This document shows positions 1-6,402 of a DNA stretch of 8,655 nt, one piece after another. The stretch is taken from contig JACFNJ010000110.1 of NCBI GenBank assembly GCA_019454865.1, positions 1-8,655 of the forward strand, in the 5' to 3' direction. The translations under genes were made by a program, and so were the position numbers. The notes below the pieces were generated by a model. It ran no database searches and was not told the DNA's origin. It saw nothing but the letters and a program-made list of their open reading frames with translations. Positions within the stretch are counted from its first letter, which is position 1. Each line of letters opens with the position of its first letter. The DNA is from Bacteroidia bacterium. GTDB lineage: Bacteria; Bacteroidota; Bacteroidia; UKL13-3.

Positions 1-1
1 T

Positions 2-1255
2 ATTGGTGTTGGATTAACTACAATGTTAATTGACTCAAAAGATAATTATGATACACATCAGGCTTGTTGGAATAAATTTAAAAAGGACAAAAAGAACAAA
101 CTTAAAAGTAAAGGCGTAAACTCATTTGACCCGAATGAAATTGTTGGTCCGCAAGGTTACACTGAGCTTAACTATATTAATAAAAATTCTAGTTTAGATT
201 ATACTGTTTACTTTGAAAATAAATCAACAGCAGGTGCAGCAGCATTAGAAGTTTTTGTTTTCGATACATTGGATAAAACTAAATTTGACTTATCTACTTT
301 TAGTTTTGGTAATATTAGTTTTGGCGATACAAGCGTAAGTGTACAAAATTTCGCTAAGGAGTTCTCAATGCTGGTAGATTTATCTCCTAAAAAAGATGTA
401 ATTGTAAACATACAAGGTAAATTGGATACAGCTACCGGAATAGTTACTTGGAGTTTTCACTCATTAGATAGAATTACATTAGATTTAACGGAAGATCCTG
501 AATTAGGATTTTTACCTCCAAATGTTGTTTCTCCGCAAGGTGAGGGCAATGTAAAATACACTTGTGCATTGTTTCAAGATGTTTTACATAATGTATCTGT
601 AGCTAATCAGGCAACAATTATTTTTGACTTTAATGCGCCTATTACCACAAATACACACATAGCAACTATTGATGATAGAGAGCCAATAAGTAAAGTTAAT
701 ACACTAAAAACTGTTCAGGAAGATTCAATATTTACTGTAAATTGGAGTGGTACAGACGAGGGTAGTGGTATAGCATATTATACAATTTTTGTTTCAGAAA
801 ACGATAGTGCATTTAAGGTTTGGAAAGCAACAACATCACTTACTTCAGCCTTATTTACCGGAAAAGATAATGCAAAGTATAAATTTTATTGTGTTGCAAC
901 GGATAGTGTAGGACATGTAGAAAATAAATATAACCTAACCGAAGCAACAACAACAGTAAAAGTTGTTCATTCATCAGTTAGTTCAGTTTCATCAAATGAT
1001 AAAGGTTTTAAATTGTATCCAAATCCGGCTGATAATAAAGTTTATGTTGTAATGCATTTAACTGAAAATACAAGTATAGACGCTTATATTACAGACATTA
1101 CAGGCAAAACAATTCAGCTTATACAAGGTTTTAATGGGTTAAAAGGCTTGAATGAGCTAACTTTTAATACGGAAGAGTTTAAAAAAGGGATATATTTTAT
1201 TACAATTAAAACACCTCAATATAACCGCACACAAAAGTTAATTATATTAAAGTAA
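2..1255 (+). CDS. C-terminal part of a T9SS-secreted surface protein (5' truncated)
   Basis: The reading frame is open to the left edge (IGVGLTT precedes the first Met at 23), so this is the end of a larger protein and that Met is probably internal. Counting from that Met: a lysine-rich linker (17-30) leads to FDPNEIVGPQG (35-45), which opens a beta-rich domain (to about 214) of a kind seen in large Bacteroidota and planctomycete surface proteins, with the hallmarks YTVYFEN, FSFGNISFGD, LGFLPPN and ANQATIIFDFNAPI. Next is a fibronectin III-like domain (about 221-313; FTVNWSGTDEGSGI, YKFYCVATDSVGHVE). A serine-rich spacer leads to a type A T9SS sorting domain (about 329-410; FKLYPNPADNKVYV, ITGK, KGIYFITI, QKLIIL). 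Such domains carry cargo across the outer membrane and are usually removed as the protein is anchored or released. The catalytic or binding part, if any, is off-window, so the specific role is unknown. A strong terminator follows the TAA stop. Confidence 0.88.
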   Translation: MGVGLTTMLIDSKDNYDTHQACWNKFKKDKKNKLKSKGVNSFDPNEIVGPQGYTELNYINKNSSLDYTVYFENKSTAGAAALEVFVFDTLDKTKFDLSTFSFGNISFGDTSVSVQNFAKEFSMLVDLSPKKDVIVNIQGKLDTATGIVTWSFHSLDRITLDLTEDPELGFLPPNVVSPQGEGNVKYTCALFQDVLHNVSVANQATIIFDFNAPITTNTHIATIDDREPISKVNTLKTVQEDSIFTVNWSGTDEGSGIAYYTIFVSENDSAFKVWKATTSLTSALFTGKDNAKYKFYCVATDSVGHVENKYNLTEATTTVKVVHSSVSSVSSNDKGFKLYPNPADNKVYVVMHLTENTSIDAYITDITGKTIQLIQGFNGLKGLNELTFNTEEFKKGIYFITIKTPQYNRTQKLIILK

Positions 1256-1275
1256 TACAAATTAATTAACATATA

Positions 1276-1313
1276 AAAAAAATCCTCGAAGCATTTACTT
1301 CGAGGATTTTTTT
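1276..1313. terminator. Bidirectional intrinsic terminator
   Basis: A perfect inverted repeat pairs 1276-1291 with 1298-1313 around a 6-base loop (CATTTA). The core arm is TCCTCGAAG, flanked by an A-run (1275-1282) on the left and a T-run (1307-1313) on the right. Either strand therefore gives a GC-containing hairpin followed by U residues. It lies between the stop of the plus-strand surface protein gene (1255) and the stop of the minus-strand transketolase C-terminal gene (1333), so it can end both convergent transcripts. Confidence 0.93.
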
Positions 1314-1332
1314 ATAGTGATTTTGAATTTAA

Positions 1333-2289
1333 TTACCCTTTTCTTGCCAAAACTCGCTCTACCGCAGCTACTACATCTTGAACATCCAAACCATATTTTT
1401 TCATCAATTGGTCAGGAGTTCCGCTTTCTCCAAATGTGTCATTTACTGCAACCATTTCTACCGGGGTAGGCATTTGTAGGGCTAACAGTTGGCAAATGCT
1501 GTCGCCTAATCCTCCATTCATTTGATGCTCTTCGGCTGTTACTACTGCACGAGTTTTTTGGGCACTTTTTAATACAGCCTCTTTGTCCAACGGTTTAATA
1601 GTATGTATGTTTATCAATTCTACACTAATACCTTTTTCTGCTAATAAATAAGCTGCTTCTATTGATTTCCATACCAAGTGCCCTGTGGCAAAAATTGTAA
1701 CATCACTTCCTTCGTTTAAAAGCAGAGCTTTCCCAATTTCAAATGTTTGATTTTCGGGAGTAAAATTAGGCACAGCCGGACGACCAAATCGCAAATAAAC
1801 CGGACCTTCATAATCGGCAATTGCTATTGTAGCTGCTTTGGTTTGGTTATAATCACAAGGGTTTATCACGGTCATGTTAGGAAGCATCTTCATTAATCCG
1901 ATATCTTCCAAAATCTGATGGGTTGCACCATCTTCACCCAAAGTAAGTCCTGCATGGGATGCACATATTTTTACATTTTTGTTTGAATATGCTACACTTT
2001 GGCGTATTTGATCGTAAACTCTACCTGTACTGAAATTAGCAAAAGTACCCGTGTATGGAATTTTATCACCAATAGCCATGCCTGCTGCTAAGCCTATCAT
2101 ATTGGCTTCTGCTATGCCTACTTGAAAAAATCTTTCAGGATGCTCTTTTTGAAAAGCATCCATCTTTAACGATCCGGTTAAATCGGCACATAAAGCTACT
2201 ACATTCGGATTTTTTTTGCCTAATTCACTTAGTCCTGCTCCAAAACCGGAGCGTGTATCTTTTACATTTATAACTTCAAATTTTTTCAT
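1333..2289 (-). CDS. Transketolase, C-terminal subunit
   Basis: This 318-residue protein is the second half of a split transketolase: the pyrimidine-binding (Pyr) domain of thiamine diphosphate (TPP) enzymes (about 1-175) followed by the transketolase C-terminal domain (about 185-318). With the N-terminal subunit it should transfer two-carbon ketol units between sugar phosphates (xylulose 5-P, ribose 5-P, erythrose 4-P) in the cytosolic pentose phosphate pathway. Visible motifs are VGIAEANM (E61, matching the glutamate that activates the TPP aminopyrimidine), GEDGATHQ (118-125; D120 and H124 match substrate-contacting Asp and His of yeast transketolase), YLRFGRP (165-171), HTIKPLD (229-235) and FGESGTPDQLMKKYGL near the end. 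The length matches free-standing C-terminal subunits of Bacteroidota. It is the last gene of a three-gene operon, starting 11 bases after the VWA stop, and a terminator follows. The leader holds only a weak purine stretch (AAAGAAAAG). A deoxyxylulose phosphate synthase or E1-beta half is less likely given the partner's motifs. Confidence 0.93.
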   Translation of the reverse strand: MKKFEVINVKDTRSGFGAGLSELGKKNPNVVALCADLTGSLKMDAFQKEHPERFFQVGIAEANMIGLAAGMAIGDKIPYTGTFANFSTGRVYDQIRQSVAYSNKNVKICASHAGLTLGEDGATHQILEDIGLMKMLPNMTVINPCDYNQTKAATIAIADYEGPVYLRFGRPAVPNFTPENQTFEIGKALLLNEGSDVTIFATGHLVWKSIEAAYLLAEKGISVELINIHTIKPLDKEAVLKSAQKTRAVVTAEEHQMNGGLGDSICQLLALQMPTPVEMVAVNDTFGESGTPDQLMKKYGLDVQDVVAAVERVLARKG

Positions 2290-2300
2290 GATTCTTTTCT

Positions 2301-3692
2301 TTAGTTCAAGGTAAAATTGGTAATAGCACCGGATTTAATTATAAATTCTCTTTCAAATGTTTGGCTGCTTTTGGTTGCAGTTTTTGCACGGTAGATAATT
2401 TTATAATTGCCAGGCTGCATAATTAAGTTGTGTAATTTATTTTCAGATGGTAATCGAGCTATCCATACTAACTCGTTTCTATTGGTTTGATATATATCGG
2501 CAATGTATTGTTGTGTAAATGCCGAGATGTTAAGTTTACCGGGCTGAGGCAACTCAATAGTTGTTGTTGTATTTTGATTAATACTTATCCCTTTAAAAAA
2601 CTGACGAGGCAATGTTTGTACTTCTAAATCGTATTTGCCAATTAGATATTTTTCTGATGTGTTTGCATTTTGCAGATGCAATGTTTCCATTGTGTTTTGT
2701 TTCCGTACTATAAATTTTAAATCGGTATAATTGGTAATGCCTGTTACTTTTACTAATAAGTTACCTTGCGGTGCATCTACTGCAATCACATTGTGTTTAC
2801 CCGGTGTAATTTCAATATCTGATTTTGTTACAGGCGGTATGGTATGTACTACCATTCGATATTTATATATTGGATCTAATAAAATGGTATCCGGTAGGTT
2901 TCTTTCATTCATGGTATGAATGTAATTGGTAATCAACTGCCCGTTGTGCATGTCATAAAAACTCATGTTTACATTGGTTTCAGTTGGTTTTAAATTAACA
3001 TCCAATAAATTTACCTGTGCTGTAGTGTTGTTTAAAGCTTGTGTTATTACTGCATTAAGTACAATGTTAAAATTCTCTTCCGTATTTGCATCATAGTATC
3101 GTCCAACACATTCAAATGCTTTTCTAAAATCTTCGGTACTTCCAAGCCCAATAATAAAAGGACGTAACACTACTCCATGGCTTTGTAGTGCTTCGGATAC
3201 TGCACATGGGTCGCCTTCACATTCTTCTATTCCATCGGTTATCAAAATAATTATATTACGCACTCCGGGCTCTTTAGGGAAATCATACGCTGCTTGTTGT
3301 AATGAGTAAGCTATAAGTGTAGTGCCTTTTGGTGTTATATCTTTCAGCTTTGATTTAATGTCTTGATGATTGTTGTATTTAAACGGTACTTCCAATCGGG
3401 TATCTTTACAGTTTCTGTGTCCTGGTGGCGAGGTGTGTCCATAAACTCGTAATGCAACCTGAACATCATTAACCAGCTCCAAGCTATCCATAATTTTACT
3501 TAACATTCTTTTGGCTACATTAATTCGAATGTCTTTATCCATTGCTGCATACATACTTCCGCTGGCATCTAATAAAAATAAGATGCGTGTTTTTGGTTTT
3601 GTGTAGCCTTGTGCATGTACTGTTGTTTTTAGTCCGCTAACTAAAATACAGAGTACTACTGCAACTAAGCGAAAATATTTTTTCTTACTCAT
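2301..3692 (-). CDS. Exported VWA-domain protein with C-terminal beta repeats
   Basis: The 463-residue protein begins with a signal peptide (KKK, hydrophobic about 8-20, likely cleavage VHA|Q after residue 27). No lipobox is convincing, so it is probably a soluble or loosely attached periplasmic or outer protein. Residues about 35-222 form a von Willebrand A domain with a complete-looking metal-ion-dependent adhesion site: DASGS (42-46), GTT (123-125) and ITDG (151-154; D153). These normally bind a divalent metal and a protein ligand. Cysteines 95, 158, 163 and 194 sit in the VWA part and could form disulfides after export. Residues about 225-463 look like three similar beta-sandwich units of about 75-85 residues. 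No transmembrane helix after the VWA domain and no T9SS sorting domain is visible. The gene lies between the two transketolase halves, 16 bases after the N-terminal subunit stop and 11 bases before the C-terminal subunit start, so it is presumably cotranscribed. Its ligand and function are not known to me. Confidence 0.85.
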   Translation of the reverse strand: MSKKKYFRLVAVVLCILVSGLKTTVHAQGYTKPKTRILFLLDASGSMYAAMDKDIRINVAKRMLSKIMDSLELVNDVQVALRVYGHTSPPGHRNCKDTRLEVPFKYNNHQDIKSKLKDITPKGTTLIAYSLQQAAYDFPKEPGVRNIIILITDGIEECEGDPCAVSEALQSHGVVLRPFIIGLGSTEDFRKAFECVGRYYDANTEENFNIVLNAVITQALNNTTAQVNLLDVNLKPTETNVNMSFYDMHNGQLITNYIHTMNERNLPDTILLDPIYKYRMVVHTIPPVTKSDIEITPGKHNVIAVDAPQGNLLVKVTGITNYTDLKFIVRKQNTMETLHLQNANTSEKYLIGKYDLEVQTLPRQFFKGISINQNTTTTIELPQPGKLNISAFTQQYIADIYQTNRNELVWIARLPSENKLHNLIMQPGNYKIIYRAKTATKSSQTFEREFIIKSGAITNFTLN

Positions 3693-3708
3693 TCAATACC
3701 AATTATAA

Positions 3709-4554
3709 CTAATAATCTTCAAGTGTAGAAGGTAATTGCGCTAAAGCTTTTTCTAAGTCGCTATCGCTTGGTGCTATGCCATGCCATTTGTGTGAGCCAA
3801 CCATAAAGTCAATAGGCTCGCCCATTTCTGTTTTCATTATTATAAAAATAGGCTTCCCTTTTCCAACAAAGGTTTTTGCTTTACTCATGGTATCAATTAT
3901 GTTTTGCATATCGTGTCCATTCATGTGCAATATTTCCCAGCCAAAAGCTTTTACTTTAGCTTCAATATCATTGCCAATGCCCATAACTTCCATCGTGCTG
4001 CCATCAATTTGTTGCCCATTGTAATCAATAGTAACAATTATATTATCCACCTTGTGATGTGCTGCAAACATTAATGCTTCCCAGTTTTGCCCTTCCTGTA
4101 TTTCACCATCACCCATAAGTGCATATACCAACTGTTTATCACCATTTAATTTTTTTGCCAAAGCAGCACCAATAGCAACAGACAGCCCTTGTCCTAATGA
4201 GCCACTTGCTACACGTACACCCGGTAAATGTTCAGCGGTAGCAGGATGCCCTTGTAAGCGCGAGTTTAACATGCGAAATGTTTTTAACTCTTGTATAGGA
4301 AAATAACCTGAGCGTGCTAAAACACTATAAAATAATGGTGAAATGTGTCCATTGGATAAGAAGAAAATATCTTCATCTTTTCCGTTCATGGAAAAATCAG
4401 GATTGTGTTTCATTACCTTAAAATATAGTGCAGTTAAAAAATCTGCACAACCCAATGATCCTCCCGGATGCCCGCTTTTAGCTCCATGTACCATACGAAG
4501 TATATCGCGTCTTACTTGTGTTGCTATTTGTTGTAATTGGGTAATGTCTGCCAT
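3709..4554 (-). CDS. Transketolase, N-terminal (TPP-binding) subunit
   Basis: This 281-residue protein is the first half of a split transketolase and carries the TPP pyrophosphate-binding domain. Motifs: AKSGHPGGSLG (25-35; H29), LSNGH (66-70; H70), LQGHP (100-104; H103), the TPP/Mg motif GDGEIQEG (148-155) ending in DYNGQ (177-181; N179), and SHKWHG (254-259; H258). The four histidines correspond to conserved active-site histidines of yeast transketolase (His30, 69, 103 and 263), so the active site looks intact once paired with the C-terminal subunit encoded downstream. It stops with TAG where one-gene transketolases continue into the Pyr domain; the full length equals known free-standing N-terminal subunits, so this is a natural split, not a frameshift. 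It is the first gene of the operon and is divergent from the FAD dehydrogenase gene. The ATG is preceded by AT-rich sequence with no clear Shine-Dalgarno, as is common in Bacteroidota. Confidence 0.94.
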   Translation of the reverse strand: MADITQLQQIATQVRRDILRMVHGAKSGHPGGSLGCADFLTALYFKVMKHNPDFSMNGKDEDIFFLSNGHISPLFYSVLARSGYFPIQELKTFRMLNSRLQGHPATAEHLPGVRVASGSLGQGLSVAIGAALAKKLNGDKQLVYALMGDGEIQEGQNWEALMFAAHHKVDNIIVTIDYNGQQIDGSTMEVMGIGNDIEAKVKAFGWEILHMNGHDMQNIIDTMSKAKTFVGKGKPIFIIMKTEMGEPIDFMVGSHKWHGIAPSDSDLEKALAQLPSTLEDY

Positions 4555-4728
4555 GTTGTAATTTTATTATTAAAGTGATTTCTGTTGATTTTCAATTTTT
4601 TAAACTTTAATTCACATTAAAGCGTTTTCAAAAGTAACACTTAACACACTTTTTATACATTTTTGTTGCTAACAATTCATCTACATTTTATACAATTCAA
4701 ATTTTTAGGATAGAAACCTAATATTTAT
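4555..4728. promoter_or_regulatory. Divergent intergenic region, two promoters expected
   Basis: These 174 bases separate the divergent transketolase operon and FAD dehydrogenase gene, so both promoters should lie here. The sequence is strongly AT-rich. It contains TTTTATACA twice (4651-4659 and 4686-4694), ACAATTCA twice (4672-4679 and 4692-4699), and a 5-bp inverted repeat TTAGG/CCTAA (4705-4709 and 4717-4721) just before the plus-strand start. On the plus strand, TACATTTT (4682-4689) resembles the Bacteroidota -7 box TAnnTTTG, with TTTG at 4662-4665 upstream, but the 16-base gap is short and the last base differs. No known riboswitch is recognised. Confidence 0.5.
4629..4636 (-). promoter_or_regulatory. 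Candidate -7 promoter box for the transketolase operon
   Basis: Read on the minus strand this is TACTTTTG, an exact fit to the Bacteroidota -7 consensus TAnnTTTG. It lies about 75 bases before the ATG of the N-terminal transketolase subunit, giving a leader of about 65-70 bases. No good TTG/TTTG -33 box is found at the expected spacing, so the call rests on the -7 match alone, in sequence where chance matches are easy. Confidence 0.33.
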
Positions 4729-6273
4729 ATGATAAAAAACATTGAGTTAAACCTTTTGCCCGAGCAATGTTTTGATGAAAACATCACGCTTGAAACGGTT
4801 AAGAAAAAAACCGGATGGGATTCTATTCAAGGAATTCGTATCTTGAAAAAATCATTGGATGCCCGAAAAAAGCCAATTTTTTTTCGTCATGTAATTGATG
4901 TTTATATTAATGAAAACAAAACGCCTGAAGCGTTTAATTTTGATTTCAAAACAGTTGCAAATGCGCCATCTGTGGCTATTATAGGCGCTGGTCCGGCTGG
5001 TTTATTTGCCGCACTTAAGTTGATAGAACTTGGTGTAAAGCCGATAATATTTGAACGAGGTAAAAATGTACGTGAAAGACGTAGAGATTTAGCTTCCATT
5101 ACTCGTAACAATACTGTAAATCCGGAGAGTAATTATTGTTTCGGTGAAGGTGGTGCAGGTACATACAGCGATGGCAAATTATACACCCGTAGCACTAAAC
5201 GCGGTGATGTTAATCGGATATTGCAACTATTGGTAAAACACGGTGCTGATAGCAAAATTTTATACGAGGCACATCCGCATATTGGAACCAATAAATTACC
5301 GCATATAATTACAGCTATTCGCGAAACAATACTTCACTTTGGTGGCGAAATTCATTTTCAATCTAAGCTTACGGATTTAGAAATAAAAAATAATGCAATT
5401 AATGCAATTGTTATTAATGAAAATGAAAGGATAGAATTTAATCGAATTATTTTAGCTACAGGGCATAGTGCACGTGATATATACGAATTATTGTATAAAA
5501 AAAACATTGCTATTGAAGCTAAGCCATTTGCATTAGGTGTTCGTATTGAGCACCCCCAAAAACTAATTGATAGTATTCAGTATAAGTGTGAAACACGTGG
5601 CGATTATTTACCACCTGCAAGTTACAGTATAGTAAATCAAAGTATGGGGCATGGAGTGTTTAGTTTTTGTATGTGTCCGGGTGGGATAATAGCACCTGCA
5701 GCAACTGCACCGGGTGAAGTAGTGGTAAACGGATGGAGTCCCAGTAAACGTAATAATGAATTTGCAAATTCAGGTTTGGTTGTAAGTATTCATCCTGAAA
5801 ATTATAAGCAATTTGAAAAGTATGGTGAATTAGCTGCTTTGCGATTACAACAAATGGTAGAACAAAATTGTTTCGCTGCAACACAAGGATTACAAGCACC
5901 TGCTCAACGTGTTGCTGATTTTATAGCTAAAAAATATTCCACATCCTTGCCTGAATGTAGTTATTTACCGGGTATTCAGTCGCATTTATTGGATGATGTA
6001 TTACCAAAATTTGTTGCAGCAAGTCTACGCGATGCATTATCTGTATTTGGAAAAAAACTAAAGGGGTATGTAACCAATGAAGCGGTAATGGTAGCTACTG
6101 AAAGCAGAACTTCAAGTCCTGTACGAATACCCAGAGATAAAGAAACATTTGCACACCCTCAAATAAAAGGATTGTATCCTTGTGCAGAAGGAGCGGGCTA
6201 TGCAGGTGGAATTGTTAGTGCAGCTATTGACGGAGAAAACTGTGCAACTGCTGCTGTAAATTTTTTTAGGTAA
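4729..6273 (+). CDS. FAD-dependent dehydrogenase of the COG2509 type
   Basis: The 514-residue protein has an N-terminal region of about 80 residues (beta-alpha, lysine-rich), then a Rossmann FAD-binding fold: VAIIGAGPAG (82-91), with E109 in IIFERG at the place of the ribose-binding acidic residue. Further motifs are FGEGGAGTYSDGKLYTR (138-154), ILATGHSARD (241-250; the second dinucleotide-fold ATG motif), FSFCMCPGG (311-319) and a C-terminal FAD motif LYPCAEGAGYAGGIVSAAIDG (482-502). This combination and length fit the uncharacterised FAD-dependent dehydrogenase family COG2509, related to other two-dinucleotide-fold flavoproteins. No signal peptide or membrane helix is seen, so it is probably cytosolic. 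The substrate is unknown. An in-frame TAG at 4711-4713 makes this ATG the first possible start; a weak AGGA (4707-4710) is rather far upstream for a ribosome site. It appears monocistronic, divergent from the transketolase operon and convergent with the M16 peptidase gene. Confidence 0.88.
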   Translation: MIKNIELNLLPEQCFDENITLETVKKKTGWDSIQGIRILKKSLDARKKPIFFRHVIDVYINENKTPEAFNFDFKTVANAPSVAIIGAGPAGLFAALKLIELGVKPIIFERGKNVRERRRDLASITRNNTVNPESNYCFGEGGAGTYSDGKLYTRSTKRGDVNRILQLLVKHGADSKILYEAHPHIGTNKLPHIITAIRETILHFGGEIHFQSKLTDLEIKNNAINAIVINENERIEFNRIILATGHSARDIYELLYKKNIAIEAKPFALGVRIEHPQKLIDSIQYKCETRGDYLPPASYSIVNQSMGHGVFSFCMCPGGIIAPAATAPGEVVVNGWSPSKRNNEFANSGLVVSIHPENYKQFEKYGELAALRLQQMVEQNCFAATQGLQAPAQRVADFIAKKYSTSLPECSYLPGIQSHLLDDVLPKFVAASLRDALSVFGKKLKGYVTNEAVMVATESRTSSPVRIPRDKETFAHPQIKGLYPCAEGAGYAGGIVSAAIDGENCATAAVNFFR

Positions 6274-6348
6274 GTTTAAGTATATTGATTTTGTTTACAC
6301 GATACACTACTTGTATTGGTGGTAAAATTTTTAACTTCAAATAAAAAA

Positions 6349-6383
6349 ACACCGTTCATGCAGGTTTTCTGTATGAACGGTGT
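6349..6383 (-). terminator. Intrinsic terminator of the M16 peptidase gene
   Basis: Bases 6349-6363 pair with 6369-6383 (15 bp with one G-U on the plus strand, loop GTTTT; core ACACCGTTCAT/ATGAACGGTGT). The A-run at 6343-6349 becomes a U-tract on the minus strand, straight after the hairpin, so this is a good rho-independent terminator for the peptidase gene that stops at 6403. On the plus strand the hairpin is followed by ATATGAATT, not a U-run, so any effect on the FAD dehydrogenase transcript would be weaker. Confidence 0.87.
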
Positions 6384-6402
6384 ATATGAATTAAATGAAA
6401 AA

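Noticed and set aside
3709..4554. Possible frameshifted or truncated full-length transketolase
   Set aside because: The N- and C-terminal halves are separate genes with their own starts and intact motifs, the lengths match natural split subunits, and a whole gene lies between them.
1333..4554. Possible deoxyxylulose phosphate synthase or pyruvate dehydrogenase E1 pair
   Set aside because: AKSGHPGGSLG, LQGHP and KWHG in the first subunit and GEDGATHQ with IKPLD in the second fit transketolase best; no lipoyl-enzyme genes are nearby.
2301..4554. Possible MoxR/BatA-type VWA chaperone or von Willebrand defence system
   Set aside because: No AAA+ ATPase, phosphatase or kinase partner is adjacent, the protein has a signal peptide and lacks the membrane helices of Bat proteins, and its neighbours are metabolic.
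4705..4721. TTAGG/CCTAA inverted repeat as a terminator or riboswitch element
   Set aside because: The stem is only 5 bp with no U-tract and no conserved riboswitch core around it; kept only as a weak possible operator.
5660..5899. Minus-strand open frame inside the FAD dehydrogenase gene
   Set aside because: It overlaps strongly conserved coding sequence, has no recognisable domain and is best explained as a shadow; the same holds for the other short antisense frames within the large genes.
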